Positions 1 to 8,585 of a DNA stretch of 64,000 nucleotides are shown here, one piece after another. Origin of the DNA: Fischerella muscicola SAG 1427-1 = PCC 73103 (GTDB lineage Bacteria; Cyanobacteriota; Cyanobacteriia; Cyanobacteriales; Nostocaceae); the NCBI RefSeq assembly GCF_000317245.1, contig NZ_AJLJ01000158.1:1-64000 (forward strand), in the 5' to 3' direction. The translations under genes and the position numbers were made by a program. A model generated the notes under the pieces. That model did no database searches and was not told the origin of the DNA. It worked only from the letters and a program-made list of their open reading frames with translations. The number at the start of each line of letters is the position of its first letter. Within the stretch, counting starts at the first letter, position 1.

Positions 1-75
1 CAAAGTTAAAACTCAAAATTTGTGACTTTTACTTTTAACTTTTTATTTTTATCTTTCCATCGGGGGGTTTTTTGT

Positions 76-89
76 AGTACTAATGTTCT
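76..89 (+). promoter_or_regulatory. LexA box (SOS operator)
   Basis: The 14-mer AGTACTAATGTTCT matches the cyanobacterial LexA consensus RGTAC-N3-D-GTWC-B at every defined position. It lies 34 bp before the chosen lexA start, where it could overlap the promoter or leader. The inference is autorepression of lexA. Confidence 0.75.
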
Positions 90-123
90 AAGGAACTATT
101 TATTTTTACCTCCCTACAAATTT

Positions 124-729
124 ATGGAAAGACTAACTGAAGCGCAACGTGAACTTTACGATTGGTTAGCAGAATTTATCCGAGAACACCAGCATTCTCC
201 TTCAATTCGGCAGATGATGGAAGCGATGAATTTAAAATCGCCAGCACCAATTCAAAGCCGCTTAGAACATCTTCGCACGAAAGGATACATTGAATGGAGT
301 GAAGGAAAAGCACGAACAATTAGAATTTTACATCCATTGAAGCAAGGTGTACCGATTTTAGGAACAATTGCTGCTGGTGGATTAATAGAACCCTTCACCG
401 ATGCTGTTGAACATCTCGACTTTTCAAATATGTCCTTACCACCCCAAACCTATGCTTTGCGGGTAGCAGGCGACAGTATGATCGAAGATTCAATTGTTGA
501 TGGAGATTTGGTTTTTTTGCGTCCCGTACCAGAACCAGATCAACTTAAAAATGGCACAATTGTTGCTGCGAGAGTAGATGGATACGGTACAACATTAAAA
601 CGATTGTACAAAGACGGCGATCGCATTATTCTCAAACCAGCCAATCCTAAATACAACCCCATCGAAGTACCAGCCATGCAGGTACAGGTACAGGGTTCCC
701 TTGTGGGTATCTGGCGTACTTATAGTTAA
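124..729 (+). CDS. lexA: LexA repressor / S24 family self-cleaving regulator
   Basis: A transcriptional repressor of 201 residues, the usual LexA length. The N-terminal winged-helix domain starts MERLTEAQRE and carries the recognition-helix region SPSIRQMMEAM. The C-terminal S24 peptidase domain shows an Ala-Gly cleavage site within GTIAAGGL, the catalytic serine in AGDSMIED and the catalytic lysine in TTLKRLYK. The reading frame is open upstream to about position 22, but that stretch (MTFTFNFLFL...) is unlike the family and would run through the LexA box, so ATG 124 is preferred. In cyanobacteria LexA homologues control DNA repair in some species and redox or carbon genes in others; the intact cleavage residues here favour a genuine SOS-type protein. 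The downstream genes lie beyond a 215-bp spacer and are probably transcribed separately. Confidence 0.93.
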   Translation: MERLTEAQRELYDWLAEFIREHQHSPSIRQMMEAMNLKSPAPIQSRLEHLRTKGYIEWSEGKARTIRILHPLKQGVPILGTIAAGGLIEPFTDAVEHLDFSNMSLPPQTYALRVAGDSMIEDSIVDGDLVFLRPVPEPDQLKNGTIVAARVDGYGTTLKRLYKDGDRIILKPANPKYNPIEVPAMQVQVQGSLVGIWRTYS

Positions 730-741
730 GGGGATCGGGGA

Positions 742-944
742 TCAGGGATTCTCCAGAGGAGACGCTACGCGTAGACGCGTCAGCGGCTTCTCATAGAGTA
801 CGGGGATCGGGGATTGATAAGACATTGGTGTTTTGTTTATCTTCTTCCTTGTTCTCCTTGTCCTCCTTGTTCCTTTCTCCGTTCCCCTTTCCCTGATCCC
901 CAGTCCCCTTTCCCTGATCCCCAGTCCCCTTTCCCCTTTCCCCA
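742..944. repeat. Low-complexity spacer with tandem C-rich repeats
   Basis: Two near-perfect tandem copies of a roughly 22-bp unit containing CCCTGATCCCCAGTCCC lie at about 890-935, preceded by related runs. A palindromic GACGCTACGCGTAGACGCGTC segment lies near 760-781. This is typical of the filler between genes in Nostoc-like genomes. The ORFs translated from it are compositionally biased and are not called. Confidence 0.6.
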
Positions 945-2459
945 ATGTATCTGATACAGCCAAAAGTCCGATCAATCAATACTTTCACAACCACAGTTAA
1001 TAAACCTTCGGGAAAGTATCGCCTGAAATTACCGTTTGCAGGTGAAAGTAAGGGTAATTATCAAACTCAGCAACCATTACCAGGATGTCCGCAAATGCCA
1101 GTATATCTGCAATTGCGACCATATCAGCGTCAAGCTGTAAATAATTGGTTTGCCAACAACGGTAGAGGTACACTCAAAATGGCAACGGGGAGTGGTAAAA
1201 CAATTACTGCACTTGCTGTTACTTGCGAGTTATATAAACAAATTCACTTACAAGCATTGCTGGTAGTGTGTCCCTACCGTCATCTTGTCACCCAATGGGC
1301 GCGAGAATGCGAAAAATTTAATTTACAACCTATCTTAGCTTTTGAGAACTTACGCAATTGGCAAAGTCAACTTTCTAGTCAACTTTATAATGTCCATTCT
1401 GGTTCACAACCATTCATCACAATAATTACAACTAACTCCACTCTAATTGGTGATGGATTCCAATCTCAGTTAAAATATTTTCCCGAAAAAACTTTAATTA
1501 TTGGTGATGAAGCTCATAATTTAGGCGCACCCAAATTAGAAGAAAGTTTACCCCGGCGTGTCGGTTTGCGCCTAGCTTTATCTGCAACACCAGAAAGATA
1601 TTTTGATGAAACTGGAACCCAATCTGTTTTTAATTATTTTGGTTCGGTTCTCCAACCAGAGTTTAGTTTAAAAGATGCCATTAATCAAGGTGCTTTAGTT
1701 CGTTATCTTTATTATCCAATTTTAGTAGAATTAACTGAAACCGAAAGCCGTACTTATGCAAAAATTACCCAGAAAATAGGCAAGGCTTTATTGTATAGAG
1801 AAAAAGAAAACGCAAACTCAAGTTATTTTGAAGATAATGAAGATTTAAAACCATTGTTAATGCAAAGAGCTAGATTAATTGGTGCAGCAGCAAATAAACT
1901 CAAAGCTTTGCGCGAATTAATGGCTACTCGTCGCGAAACAACTCATACTCTGTTCTATTGTAGCGATGGTTCTCAAGAAACAGGACAGCGTTCTAATTTA
2001 CAACAACTTAAAGAAGTTGCCAAGATTTTAGGAGTAGAATTAGGTTACAAAATCAACACCTACACAGCTCAAACTTCTTTAGAAGAAAGAGAACTTTTAC
2101 GCCGTCAATTTGAAAGTGGAGACTTACAAGGTTTAGTTGCAATTCGCTGTTTAGATGAAGGTGTAGATATCCCAGCAATTCAAACTGCTGTAATTTTGGC
2201 AAGTTCTGGGAACCCACGTCAATTTATCCAACGACGCGGACGAGTTTTACGTCCTCATCCTGGGAAAGAACGAGCCACAATTTTTGACATGATTGTTTTA
2301 CCACCAGATTTAGACAGAAAAACTTTAGAAGTAGAACGCAATTTATTAAGAAAAGAATTGCGACGCTTTGTAGAATTTGCTGATTTAGCAGATAATGCTG
2401 GTGAAGCAAGAATTAAGTTACTTGATTTGCAAAAAAGGTATGAATTATTGGATCTTTGA
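945..2459 (+). CDS. DEAD/DEAH-box (SF2) helicase, probably DNA-phosphorothioation-linked restriction component
   Basis: An SF2 helicase of 504 residues. Motif I (Walker A) MATGSGKT is at residues 79-86, motif II DEAH at 188-191, motif III SATPE near 214, and the helicase C-terminal motif VI is FIQRRGRVLRP near 430. Helicases with the start 'LRPYQ-QAV-WF' followed by 'GRGTLKMATGSGKT' are known in cyanobacteria beside dnd (DNA sulfur modification) genes and have been proposed as the restriction arm. The DndD-like gene two ORFs downstream on the same strand supports this. ATG 945 gives an N-terminal extension of about 50 residues before the conserved 'VYLQLRPYQ'; ATG 1095 is an equally plausible start. 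The helicase call is firm; the Dnd link is inference from the neighbour. Confidence 0.85.
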   Translation: MYLIQPKVRSINTFTTTVNKPSGKYRLKLPFAGESKGNYQTQQPLPGCPQMPVYLQLRPYQRQAVNNWFANNGRGTLKMATGSGKTITALAVTCELYKQIHLQALLVVCPYRHLVTQWARECEKFNLQPILAFENLRNWQSQLSSQLYNVHSGSQPFITIITTNSTLIGDGFQSQLKYFPEKTLIIGDEAHNLGAPKLEESLPRRVGLRLALSATPERYFDETGTQSVFNYFGSVLQPEFSLKDAINQGALVRYLYYPILVELTETESRTYAKITQKIGKALLYREKENANSSYFEDNEDLKPLLMQRARLIGAAANKLKALRELMATRRETTHTLFYCSDGSQETGQRSNLQQLKEVAKILGVELGYKINTYTAQTSLEERELLRRQFESGDLQGLVAIRCLDEGVDIPAIQTAVILASSGNPRQFIQRRGRVLRPHPGKERATIFDMIVLPPDLDRKTLEVERNLLRKELRRFVEFADLADNAGEARIKLLDLQKRYELLDL

Positions 2460-2581
2460 AAGGATCGGAGATTGGAAGGGGACAAGGGGGACAAGGAAGA
2501 CAAGGGAGAATTATTTAACAAGTCTCTTCCCAATGATAAATGACAAATGACCAATGACAAAACAACTAACAACCAAAAATA

Positions 2582-2755
2582 ATGAATAATCAACCTAATA
2601 TAGATGATGTTCAAGAACCAATAATAACTGCTCCTCCAGAAGTACGGCAAATTATTGAACAAGTATGGCAATTAGAAAAAAGCAGATTAGATAAAAAAAG
2701 TAATAGCCATATCAATGATGATATTTTAAGGATAGTGAAGGATGCTGTGCGATGA
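2582..2755 (+). CDS. Small acidic protein, 57 residues, coupled to the DndD-like gene
   Basis: A short ORF beginning MNNQPNIDDVQEP and ending RIVKDAVR. Its stop codon overlaps the ATG of the next gene in an ATGA arrangement (2752-2755), which is typical of translationally coupled genes and the main reason for calling it. It is predicted mostly helical after residue 20, with no signal peptide or membrane segment. Small proteins of unknown role occur in DNA-modification clusters and this may be one, but I do not recognise the family. It lies 122 bp after the helicase; the intervening sequence is simple repeats of the 'AATGACAA' kind. Confidence 0.6.
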   Translation: MNNQPNIDDVQEPIITAPPEVRQIIEQVWQLEKSRLDKKSNSHINDDILRIVKDAVR

Positions 2756-4854
2756 AGTTAATTTCTATTAAATTATGCAACTTTCGCTCCTTTTATGGTA
2801 AAAGCCCAGAAGTAAACCTCGCTCATGGAGATGCTAGCAACACAACAGTAATTCATGGGAATAATGGTGCAGGTAAAACTAGTTTTTTGAATGCATTTAC
2901 TTGGGTACTATATGAAAAATTTAGTGCGGCTTTTTCCTCGGCAGAACAATTAGTAAATAAGCGTGCGATCGCAGAAGCACAAATTGGACAACCTATCGAA
3001 TGTTGGGTTGAAATTGTCTGGGAACATGATAATAAACGCTACCGCATCAAACGTGCTTGTCGGGTTTACAAAAATGAAGCCGATTTTGAACCCGGGAAAA
3101 CAGAATTGAGTATGTGGGTAGGTAGAGATGATGGTTCGTGGTATTTTGTGCCACCCAATCAAAATCTAGAAGATATTATCAATCAAATTTTACCCAGCAG
3201 CTTACATCAATATTTCTTCTTTGATGGAGAACGTATAGAACATATTGTGCGTTCTGATAAAAAAGCTGAAATTGCTGAAGCTACGAAAATTTTACTAGGA
3301 GTTGAGGTAATTAATCGCTCCATTAGACATTTAAGCGAAGCCAAGAAAACCCTCGAAAACGAATTAAAAGTTATTGGTGATTCGGAAACAAAACAGTTGC
3401 TCAAACAACAAAGTAAAATCGAGCAAGAAGTTGAACGTATTAACACTCGCCAAACAGAGCTTAAGCAAGAACTAGAATATCAGCAAACTATCAAAAAAGA
3501 AACTAGTAACCGTTTACGAGAACTCAGCGCTGCTAAGGAATTACAAGAAAGACGACAGAGTTTAGTATCACAAAAAACTCTCAATCAAGAAGAATTGAAA
3601 AAAAAGTGGGAAACACTGAAAAAAACAATTTCCACACGTGGATATACTGTTTTACTTTCCGAGACTACAGTACAATTTCGAGAGATAATTTCCAATTTAA
3701 AACAACGTGGTGAATTGACTCCTGGAATTTCGCGAGAATTTTTAGATAATTTACTCGATTCTCAACGTTGTATTTGTGGAACTCCATTACACGAAGGAAC
3801 TCATTCACACACCAGTGTTAAAATCTTGCTAGAACAAGCAGGTTCATCGGTAGTCGAAGAAACTGCGATTCGCATGAATGAACGAGTTGATGAAATTGAT
3901 AAACAAGCAGTTGGATTTTGGGAAGAAATTGATCGAGAACAAGTAGGAATTAATCAGTTAAGACAATCAATCTCTCAAATCGAAGCAGATTTAGATAGCA
4001 TCCAAGAAAGATTGCGAAAAGACCCCAGTGAAGAAATTCGTAATTTACAAAAGCGTTTAGATGAAATCGAAGAGAAAATTACTGATTTAACCTTAGAACA
4101 AGGCGCTAATCAACAGCAAATCGCTAACAATAAAACCGAAATTGAAACTTTAAATAAACAAATTACTAGACAAAAATTTAACGAAGAACGCCAAGCACTA
4201 GCACAACGCCGAATTGCTGCGACCCAAGACGCAATTGATAGATTAAATTTAGTCAAAGCACGTCAAGAACAACAATTTCGATTGCAACTGGAAAAGCGAG
4301 TTCAAGAAATCTTTAGCGAAATCTCATTTACACCTTACATTCCCAAAATTAGCGATAAATACGAACTGGCGCTAGTAGAAAATACAATAGGAATAGAATC
4401 ACCAGTTGCAGCTTCCACTGGGGAAAATCAAATTCTCAGTTTATCTTTTATCGGCGGAATTATCGACAGGGTAAGAGAGTGGAGTCAAAAAAGAATGTTG
4501 ATGGTTCCAGATACTAGTACCTTACCAATTGTCATGGATTCACCCTTTGGTAGTTTGGATGTAATTAATCGCCGTCAAATTGCGAGGGTAATTCCTAAAT
4601 TAGCAAATCAATTAGTGGTGTTAGTAACTAAAACTCAATGGCGAGGTGAAGTCGAAGCAGAAATAGCCGGAAGAATTGGAAAAGAATATATCTTAGTTTA
4701 TTATTCTTCTAAACCTGATTGCGAACAAGATTATATAGAATTGGGAGGAGAAAGATATCCTCTGGTCAGACAAAGTCCTAATGAATTTGAGTATACAGAA
4801 GTGATTGAGGTGAATCGTAATAGTCTGGCATCATCTTCACTATATGTGAATTAA
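2752..4854 (+). CDS. dndD: DndD-like SMC/Rad50-type ATPase (DNA sulfur modification)
   Basis: A 700-residue ATPase with SMC/Rad50 organisation. The N-terminal 'MKLISIKLCNFRSFYG' and Walker A GNNGAGKTS (residues 37-45) are followed by the Q-loop region FFDGERIE and a long coiled-coil middle (about 200-520). That middle is interrupted by a Cys-x-Cys hinge-like turn, CICGTPLHEG, near residue 342. The C-terminal ATPase half contains the ABC-type signature region 'STGENQILSLSFIGG' and Walker B LPIVMDSPFGSLD. Length and layout match DndD, the ATPase thought to act with DndC/DndE when sulfur is placed in the DNA backbone. No dndB, dndC or dndE lies within this window, so the set is incomplete here. 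The start is fixed by the 4-bp overlap with the preceding small ORF. Confidence 0.8.
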   Translation: MKLISIKLCNFRSFYGKSPEVNLAHGDASNTTVIHGNNGAGKTSFLNAFTWVLYEKFSAAFSSAEQLVNKRAIAEAQIGQPIECWVEIVWEHDNKRYRIKRACRVYKNEADFEPGKTELSMWVGRDDGSWYFVPPNQNLEDIINQILPSSLHQYFFFDGERIEHIVRSDKKAEIAEATKILLGVEVINRSIRHLSEAKKTLENELKVIGDSETKQLLKQQSKIEQEVERINTRQTELKQELEYQQTIKKETSNRLRELSAAKELQERRQSLVSQKTLNQEELKKKWETLKKTISTRGYTVLLSETTVQFREIISNLKQRGELTPGISREFLDNLLDSQRCICGTPLHEGTHSHTSVKILLEQAGSSVVEETAIRMNERVDEIDKQAVGFWEEIDREQVGINQLRQSISQIEADLDSIQERLRKDPSEEIRNLQKRLDEIEEKITDLTLEQGANQQQIANNKTEIETLNKQITRQKFNEERQALAQRRIAATQDAIDRLNLVKARQEQQFRLQLEKRVQEIFSEISFTPYIPKISDKYELALVENTIGIESPVAASTGENQILSLSFIGGIIDRVREWSQKRMLMVPDTSTLPIVMDSPFGSLDVINRRQIARVIPKLANQLVVLVTKTQWRGEVEAEIAGRIGKEYILVYYSSKPDCEQDYIELGGERYPLVRQSPNEFEYTEVIEVNRNSLASSSLYVN

Positions 4855-4877
4855 GCTCTAAAAGTGAACAATAAAAT

Positions 4878-4902
4878 CCCCGACTTTGCAGAAGAAGTCG
4901 GG
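4878..4902. repeat. Hairpin of the CCCCGACTT/AAGTCGGGG family after dndD
   Basis: CCCGACTT and AAGTCGGG are separated by a short loop, 23 bp after the dndD stop. This is a diverged member of the hairpin family also found at 12614, 21435, 47962 and 48203. It could act as a transcription terminator, although no long T-run follows. Confidence 0.6.
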
Positions 4903-4970
4903 AATTTAGCTGTGTCAATTTTTTCAAATTAGATATAATTGCAGTATTTAAAGGTTTTTGAATACTCTTA

Positions 4971-5029
4971 TACCGATTCAAAAAATGTTTGCGACACATT
5001 CAGAATATGAGACGCGATTTATCGCGTCT
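4971..5029 (+). repeat. 59-bp dispersed repeat, copy 1
   Basis: A 59-bp sequence starting TACCGATTCAAAAAATG and ending in the palindrome AGACGCGATTTATCGCGTCT (5010-5029). It matches 19521-19579 at 58 of 59 positions. The palindrome alone recurs elsewhere in the window. Confidence 0.85.
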
Positions 5030-5074
5030 GGTACAGAATTCATCTGTCGCATTCTTTTTTCAAATTGGTGTTAC

Positions 5075-5794
5075 TCATCGGGATATATTGACAACAAAAT
5101 TAAGCTGACCACAACCTCTTGTCTGAACCGTTGGATTTGTTCTGATATATTCCTGACAACTTTGATATTCCTCAAAATTGCGATAACCACTCCGTGACAA
5201 CCTATAATCTTTAGAGTGAAGAGCATTGGCAATCTGATTAGAATCTAAACCAGTATTACTAGTATTCAAAAGAAATGCAATCCGTCTTTCATCTACTAAG
5301 ACAACTTTAGAATCACTAAAAGTAAAACGCAATACTGGAGTGTTGTTAACTATTTGCGTTACCTTAAAAGGTATTACATTGCTTTCAGTATAACCAGACT
5401 TAGTTAAGACAACGCCATAATTTTTACTAGTAGAACGAATCGAAGAGGAATTTATCTGTTCTCCAAAATGTTTAAAAGTTAAACCCCCAGGCGGAAATTC
5501 ATAATATTCAGTAGACACACCTTTAGACCTCACAAGATTCTGTAACTTTGTCAAATTAGTAGTACCCAATGGTACAGTTATAGTCTGTCGGGGATTTCCT
5601 GGAGGTTTAATTTTTTGATATATGCTTCCAACTAATTGATTCATATTTCCTGAACTATTAAAAGCTTGACCAACTTGAACTCCATTTGCATTTTTGATAG
5701 TTACTCTATATGAACTTTGCGCTGATACAGAAGTAAAAGCGAAAAATAAAGATATAAATGTTAATGTCATACTTTGAGAAAAATTAATTTTCAT
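5075..5794 (-). CDS. Secreted protein of unknown function
   Basis: A 239-residue protein with a clear signal peptide: Lys-2 and Asn-4, then a hydrophobic core (residues 9-20), and a likely cleavage after SVSA (residue 25). The mature part is Ser/Asn/Gly rich, begins QSSYRVTIKNANG, and holds three cysteines, two of them near the C-terminus (EYQSCQEY, TRGCGQLN), so a disulfide is possible in the periplasm. I recognise no family. It is the last gene of a minus-strand run after the CHAT and STAND-FGE genes, with a 78-bp gap, so co-transcription is likely. A role with them would be inference from position only. Confidence 0.75.
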   Translation of the reverse strand: MKINFSQSMTLTFISLFFAFTSVSAQSSYRVTIKNANGVQVGQAFNSSGNMNQLVGSIYQKIKPPGNPRQTITVPLGTTNLTKLQNLVRSKGVSTEYYEFPPGGLTFKHFGEQINSSSIRSTSKNYGVVLTKSGYTESNVIPFKVTQIVNNTPVLRFTFSDSKVVLVDERRIAFLLNTSNTGLDSNQIANALHSKDYRLSRSGYRNFEEYQSCQEYIRTNPTVQTRGCGQLNFVVNISR

Positions 5795-5872
5795 TACTGA
5801 TTTACTCCATACTTTGAAGCTCCTAATTCAAATATTAACAGGTAAAAAAGTAAGTATTAGTAACAAAATCTA

Positions 5873-8536
5873 TCAATTATCTGACTTAGAAATGGCACAT
5901 CTAAATCCGTATTGAGGGTCACGTTGACTAATATCAGATAAAGGAGTTTGGTATACAGGACTATGTTGTTGCTCTCTACCAAATGAGCCTCCTTTTAAAG
6001 CTTGTTGACGATAACCAGATTTTGTAGCAGTAAGTTCCTTATTTACAATTGGTTCCACATACCAAATATCCACCCATTCAAAAGTATTTCCAATCAAATC
6101 AAAAACGCCATAAAAGCTGGCTCCATCCTGATATTTTCCTACCTCTTCTGTTCTACGCTCATTCTGATTAGGCCATTTGTCAATAGTATTTGCTTTGGTA
6201 ATATCCGGTTCATTACCCCAAGGATAGCCATACTTTTTAGGTTGTCCTTGTTCATCTCTTCCAGAGGCTGCTTTCTCCCACTCTAAAACTGTTGGTAGAC
6301 GTTTACCTTGCCATGCACAATAGGCAGAAGCATCATACCAATCAATATTTATAACAGGAGACATATCAGTTTTACTATATACTTGATACGGAAAAGTTCC
6401 CCATAAACCAGGTTTATGGCCATCTTTATCTTTTTTATATTGAGGTTGATCATTATAAAAAAATTGATAGCTTTCAGGATTAGCTGCAACTTCTTCCAGA
6501 AATTTTTTATAATCTTGATTAGTTACTTCATATTTATCAATATAAAAACTATCTACAACAATTGAACTTTTCTCTAAACTGTTGACTTCTGAAGGATTGC
6601 CAACAAGAAAGTTACCTTTAGGCACTAAAGCCATATCTTTTACTAAATCTATAGATAATTTTTCTGTAGGTATTTTCAGAATAACTGGCTGATTATAATT
6701 TCTATATCCATCTATTTTGACTGGTTGTTTAACAATATATCCATTGTATTTAACTTCTGCATAATAAAGACCTCTAGGAATTCCATCTAAATATGGGAAT
6801 CCCCAAATAAACTGATATTTTTCTTTAGTACCATCATTTTTAATAGTAAATAATTCAGTATTTTTGTGTAAGTCTTCTCCTTTTAAAGATTGAACCCTCA
6901 AACGACCAATATCACGAGGTATCAGATAGAAACGATGAAAAAGTTGATCAGCCAGGAAAAGAAACAATCCAGAAATTGCAAATCCAATCAGGAAATTTGT
7001 ACCATAATAAATTTGTGAACTACGTTTAAATAATTTTTCTCCCTCTTCATCTATACTTAAGTTTGACTTATATCTTTTAATTGCTTGAAATTGCTCTCTA
7101 GGTATTGGTGATTTATAAAGCTTCCAGTTTATTAAACATCTATCAAAAAGTTCTTTAGCTTTTTTAATTTCTAATTCTCTAATGTCATACCACTGGTTAA
7201 CTTTCTGAACTAAATACTCATGAGTTAATGAATATTTTCTTTCGCTTGGTATAGTCTCAATCAGACGACTACGATCTAGTTGTTGAATAATTTTTTCTAT
7301 ATCATCTTCAGAAAGATTAAGCTGATTTTTAATTTCAGTTAGCGTTCTAAAAGCACGGGTTCCTTGTCCAGTTACCATTTGTTTAAGAATAGACTTAGCC
7401 TCTTCTCGCTCTTTTGGCGTAAACTGAGCAAGAATAGAATCAACGTACCCTAGTAATATTCCCTGAACACCACCTAGTTCTTGATAAAGATTTTCCTTGA
7501 TGATTATTGTTTCACCATTTTGAAGTTTTTGTTGATTTTTAATCCTGACTTCATCAAATAATCGGTTACAGACAATTTGCAAGTGAACTGGTTCAACCTG
7601 TGCATTTGATTGTTTACCAGTATCTTTGAGTAAGTGAGGAAGCAATTGATTTTCTAAGAAGTCTGGATCGTATATAATATTGGGATATAACCGTTGTAAA
7701 GGCTTTTTAATTGCATCTAAAGCCTCACTACGACTTAGTGATTCTAAATAATACTGATAACTCTCTGTATTAAACTCAGGTGAAGCTTTCCAAAATTCCC
7801 CAAGATTACCATAAAAGTCTTGACGCACAGAAATAATAATGGCTATTTCATGAGATTTTATACTATTGAGACATTCACTAAACTCTTGAATAAACTGAGC
7901 TTGCTGGTTGACGTGAAGATTTAGAAAAAATCTTTCAAATTGATCTAAAAAAATTGCTATTGGACGCTTTGCATCAATGTGAGTCTGATGCAAAATCTCC
8001 GTAAGTGTTATACTGCCACTTAAATCAATCTCTACATTTTCCAGACTATCAATACCAGCTTTAATAATATCCGTTGGGTATCCGTAATCTCTAAAAATAA
8101 TAGTGAAATAACCTCTTTCTGTAAGTCGAGGAACGATACCAGCATTAATTAAAGAGGTTTTACCGCTACCAGATTTGCCATTAATAAGTACTAACTTATG
8201 ATTAGATATTTTGGAAACAAGTAAATCTGAAACTACTTCTCGACCATAGAATATATCTGCATCAAGGGTGTCATAGTAGCTAAGAAATTTATATGGTTCT
8301 TCTAAAGAAGATTGAGATTCCTGACGGTAACGATTCCAACTTGCTTGTCCACTCTCAGAACTAGAAGATAGAGCATAAAATCTAACTTCATATTTATTTC
8401 CGCCGACTACATCTCCTTGAACAACTGCTTGATCACCAAAGAAAATTCCCCCACTACGATTATCTATACTCTCTTGTTGACTTTCGCCTTGTTCTTCTTG
8501 GGAGTGAGATTGTCGATTTTCATCTTGACTTTCCAT
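5873..8536 (-). CDS. nSTAND-type NTPase fused to a C-terminal FGE-sulfatase domain
   Basis: An 887-residue signalling protein. Residues 1-27 are polar; a motif RSGGIFFGDQAVVQGDVVG at 27-45 is shared with the CHAT protein upstream. The NTPase domain follows: Walker A GKSGSGKTS (120-128), Walker B IAIFLDQFER (193-202), a sensor-like ISVRQDF (235-241), and a winged-helix region ending near LTHEYLVQ (437-444), as in novel-STAND NTPases. One membrane segment is predicted at about 513-533. Residues 632-882 form an FGE/C-lectin-fold domain (ALVPKGNFLVG, YIDKYEVTNQDY, RLPTVLEWEKAASG, YPWGN, GNTFEWV, GGSFG, YGFRCA). The domain order suggests an NLR-like switch with its FGE sensor beyond the membrane. 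The catalytic cysteines of true FGE were not recognised, so the domain is more likely for binding. It lies 49 bp after the CHAT gene. Confidence 0.88.
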   Translation of the reverse strand: MESQDENRQSHSQEEQGESQQESIDNRSGGIFFGDQAVVQGDVVGGNKYEVRFYALSSSSESGQASWNRYRQESQSSLEEPYKFLSYYDTLDADIFYGREVVSDLLVSKISNHKLVLINGKSGSGKTSLINAGIVPRLTERGYFTIIFRDYGYPTDIIKAGIDSLENVEIDLSGSITLTEILHQTHIDAKRPIAIFLDQFERFFLNLHVNQQAQFIQEFSECLNSIKSHEIAIIISVRQDFYGNLGEFWKASPEFNTESYQYYLESLSRSEALDAIKKPLQRLYPNIIYDPDFLENQLLPHLLKDTGKQSNAQVEPVHLQIVCNRLFDEVRIKNQQKLQNGETIIIKENLYQELGGVQGILLGYVDSILAQFTPKEREEAKSILKQMVTGQGTRAFRTLTEIKNQLNLSEDDIEKIIQQLDRSRLIETIPSERKYSLTHEYLVQKVNQWYDIRELEIKKAKELFDRCLINWKLYKSPIPREQFQAIKRYKSNLSIDEEGEKLFKRSSQIYYGTNFLIGFAISGLFLFLADQLFHRFYLIPRDIGRLRVQSLKGEDLHKNTELFTIKNDGTKEKYQFIWGFPYLDGIPRGLYYAEVKYNGYIVKQPVKIDGYRNYNQPVILKIPTEKLSIDLVKDMALVPKGNFLVGNPSEVNSLEKSSIVVDSFYIDKYEVTNQDYKKFLEEVAANPESYQFFYNDQPQYKKDKDGHKPGLWGTFPYQVYSKTDMSPVINIDWYDASAYCAWQGKRLPTVLEWEKAASGRDEQGQPKKYGYPWGNEPDITKANTIDKWPNQNERRTEEVGKYQDGASFYGVFDLIGNTFEWVDIWYVEPIVNKELTATKSGYRQQALKGGSFGREQQHSPVYQTPLSDISQRDPQYGFRCAISKSDN

Positions 8537-8585
8537 GTAAATTTCTGAATTAATAAATTACTAAATATTTTTTAAATTTAATTTT

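Noticed and set aside
22..123. N-terminal extension of LexA by 34 residues
   Set aside because: It would be translated through the LexA operator and has no similarity to the family, which begins at MERLTEAQRE.
742..994. Minus-strand ORFs of 77 and 67 codons with GERGLGIRERG repeats
   Set aside because: They are translations of the C-rich tandem repeat between lexA and the helicase; peptide composition follows the DNA repeat and no ribosome-binding site is present.
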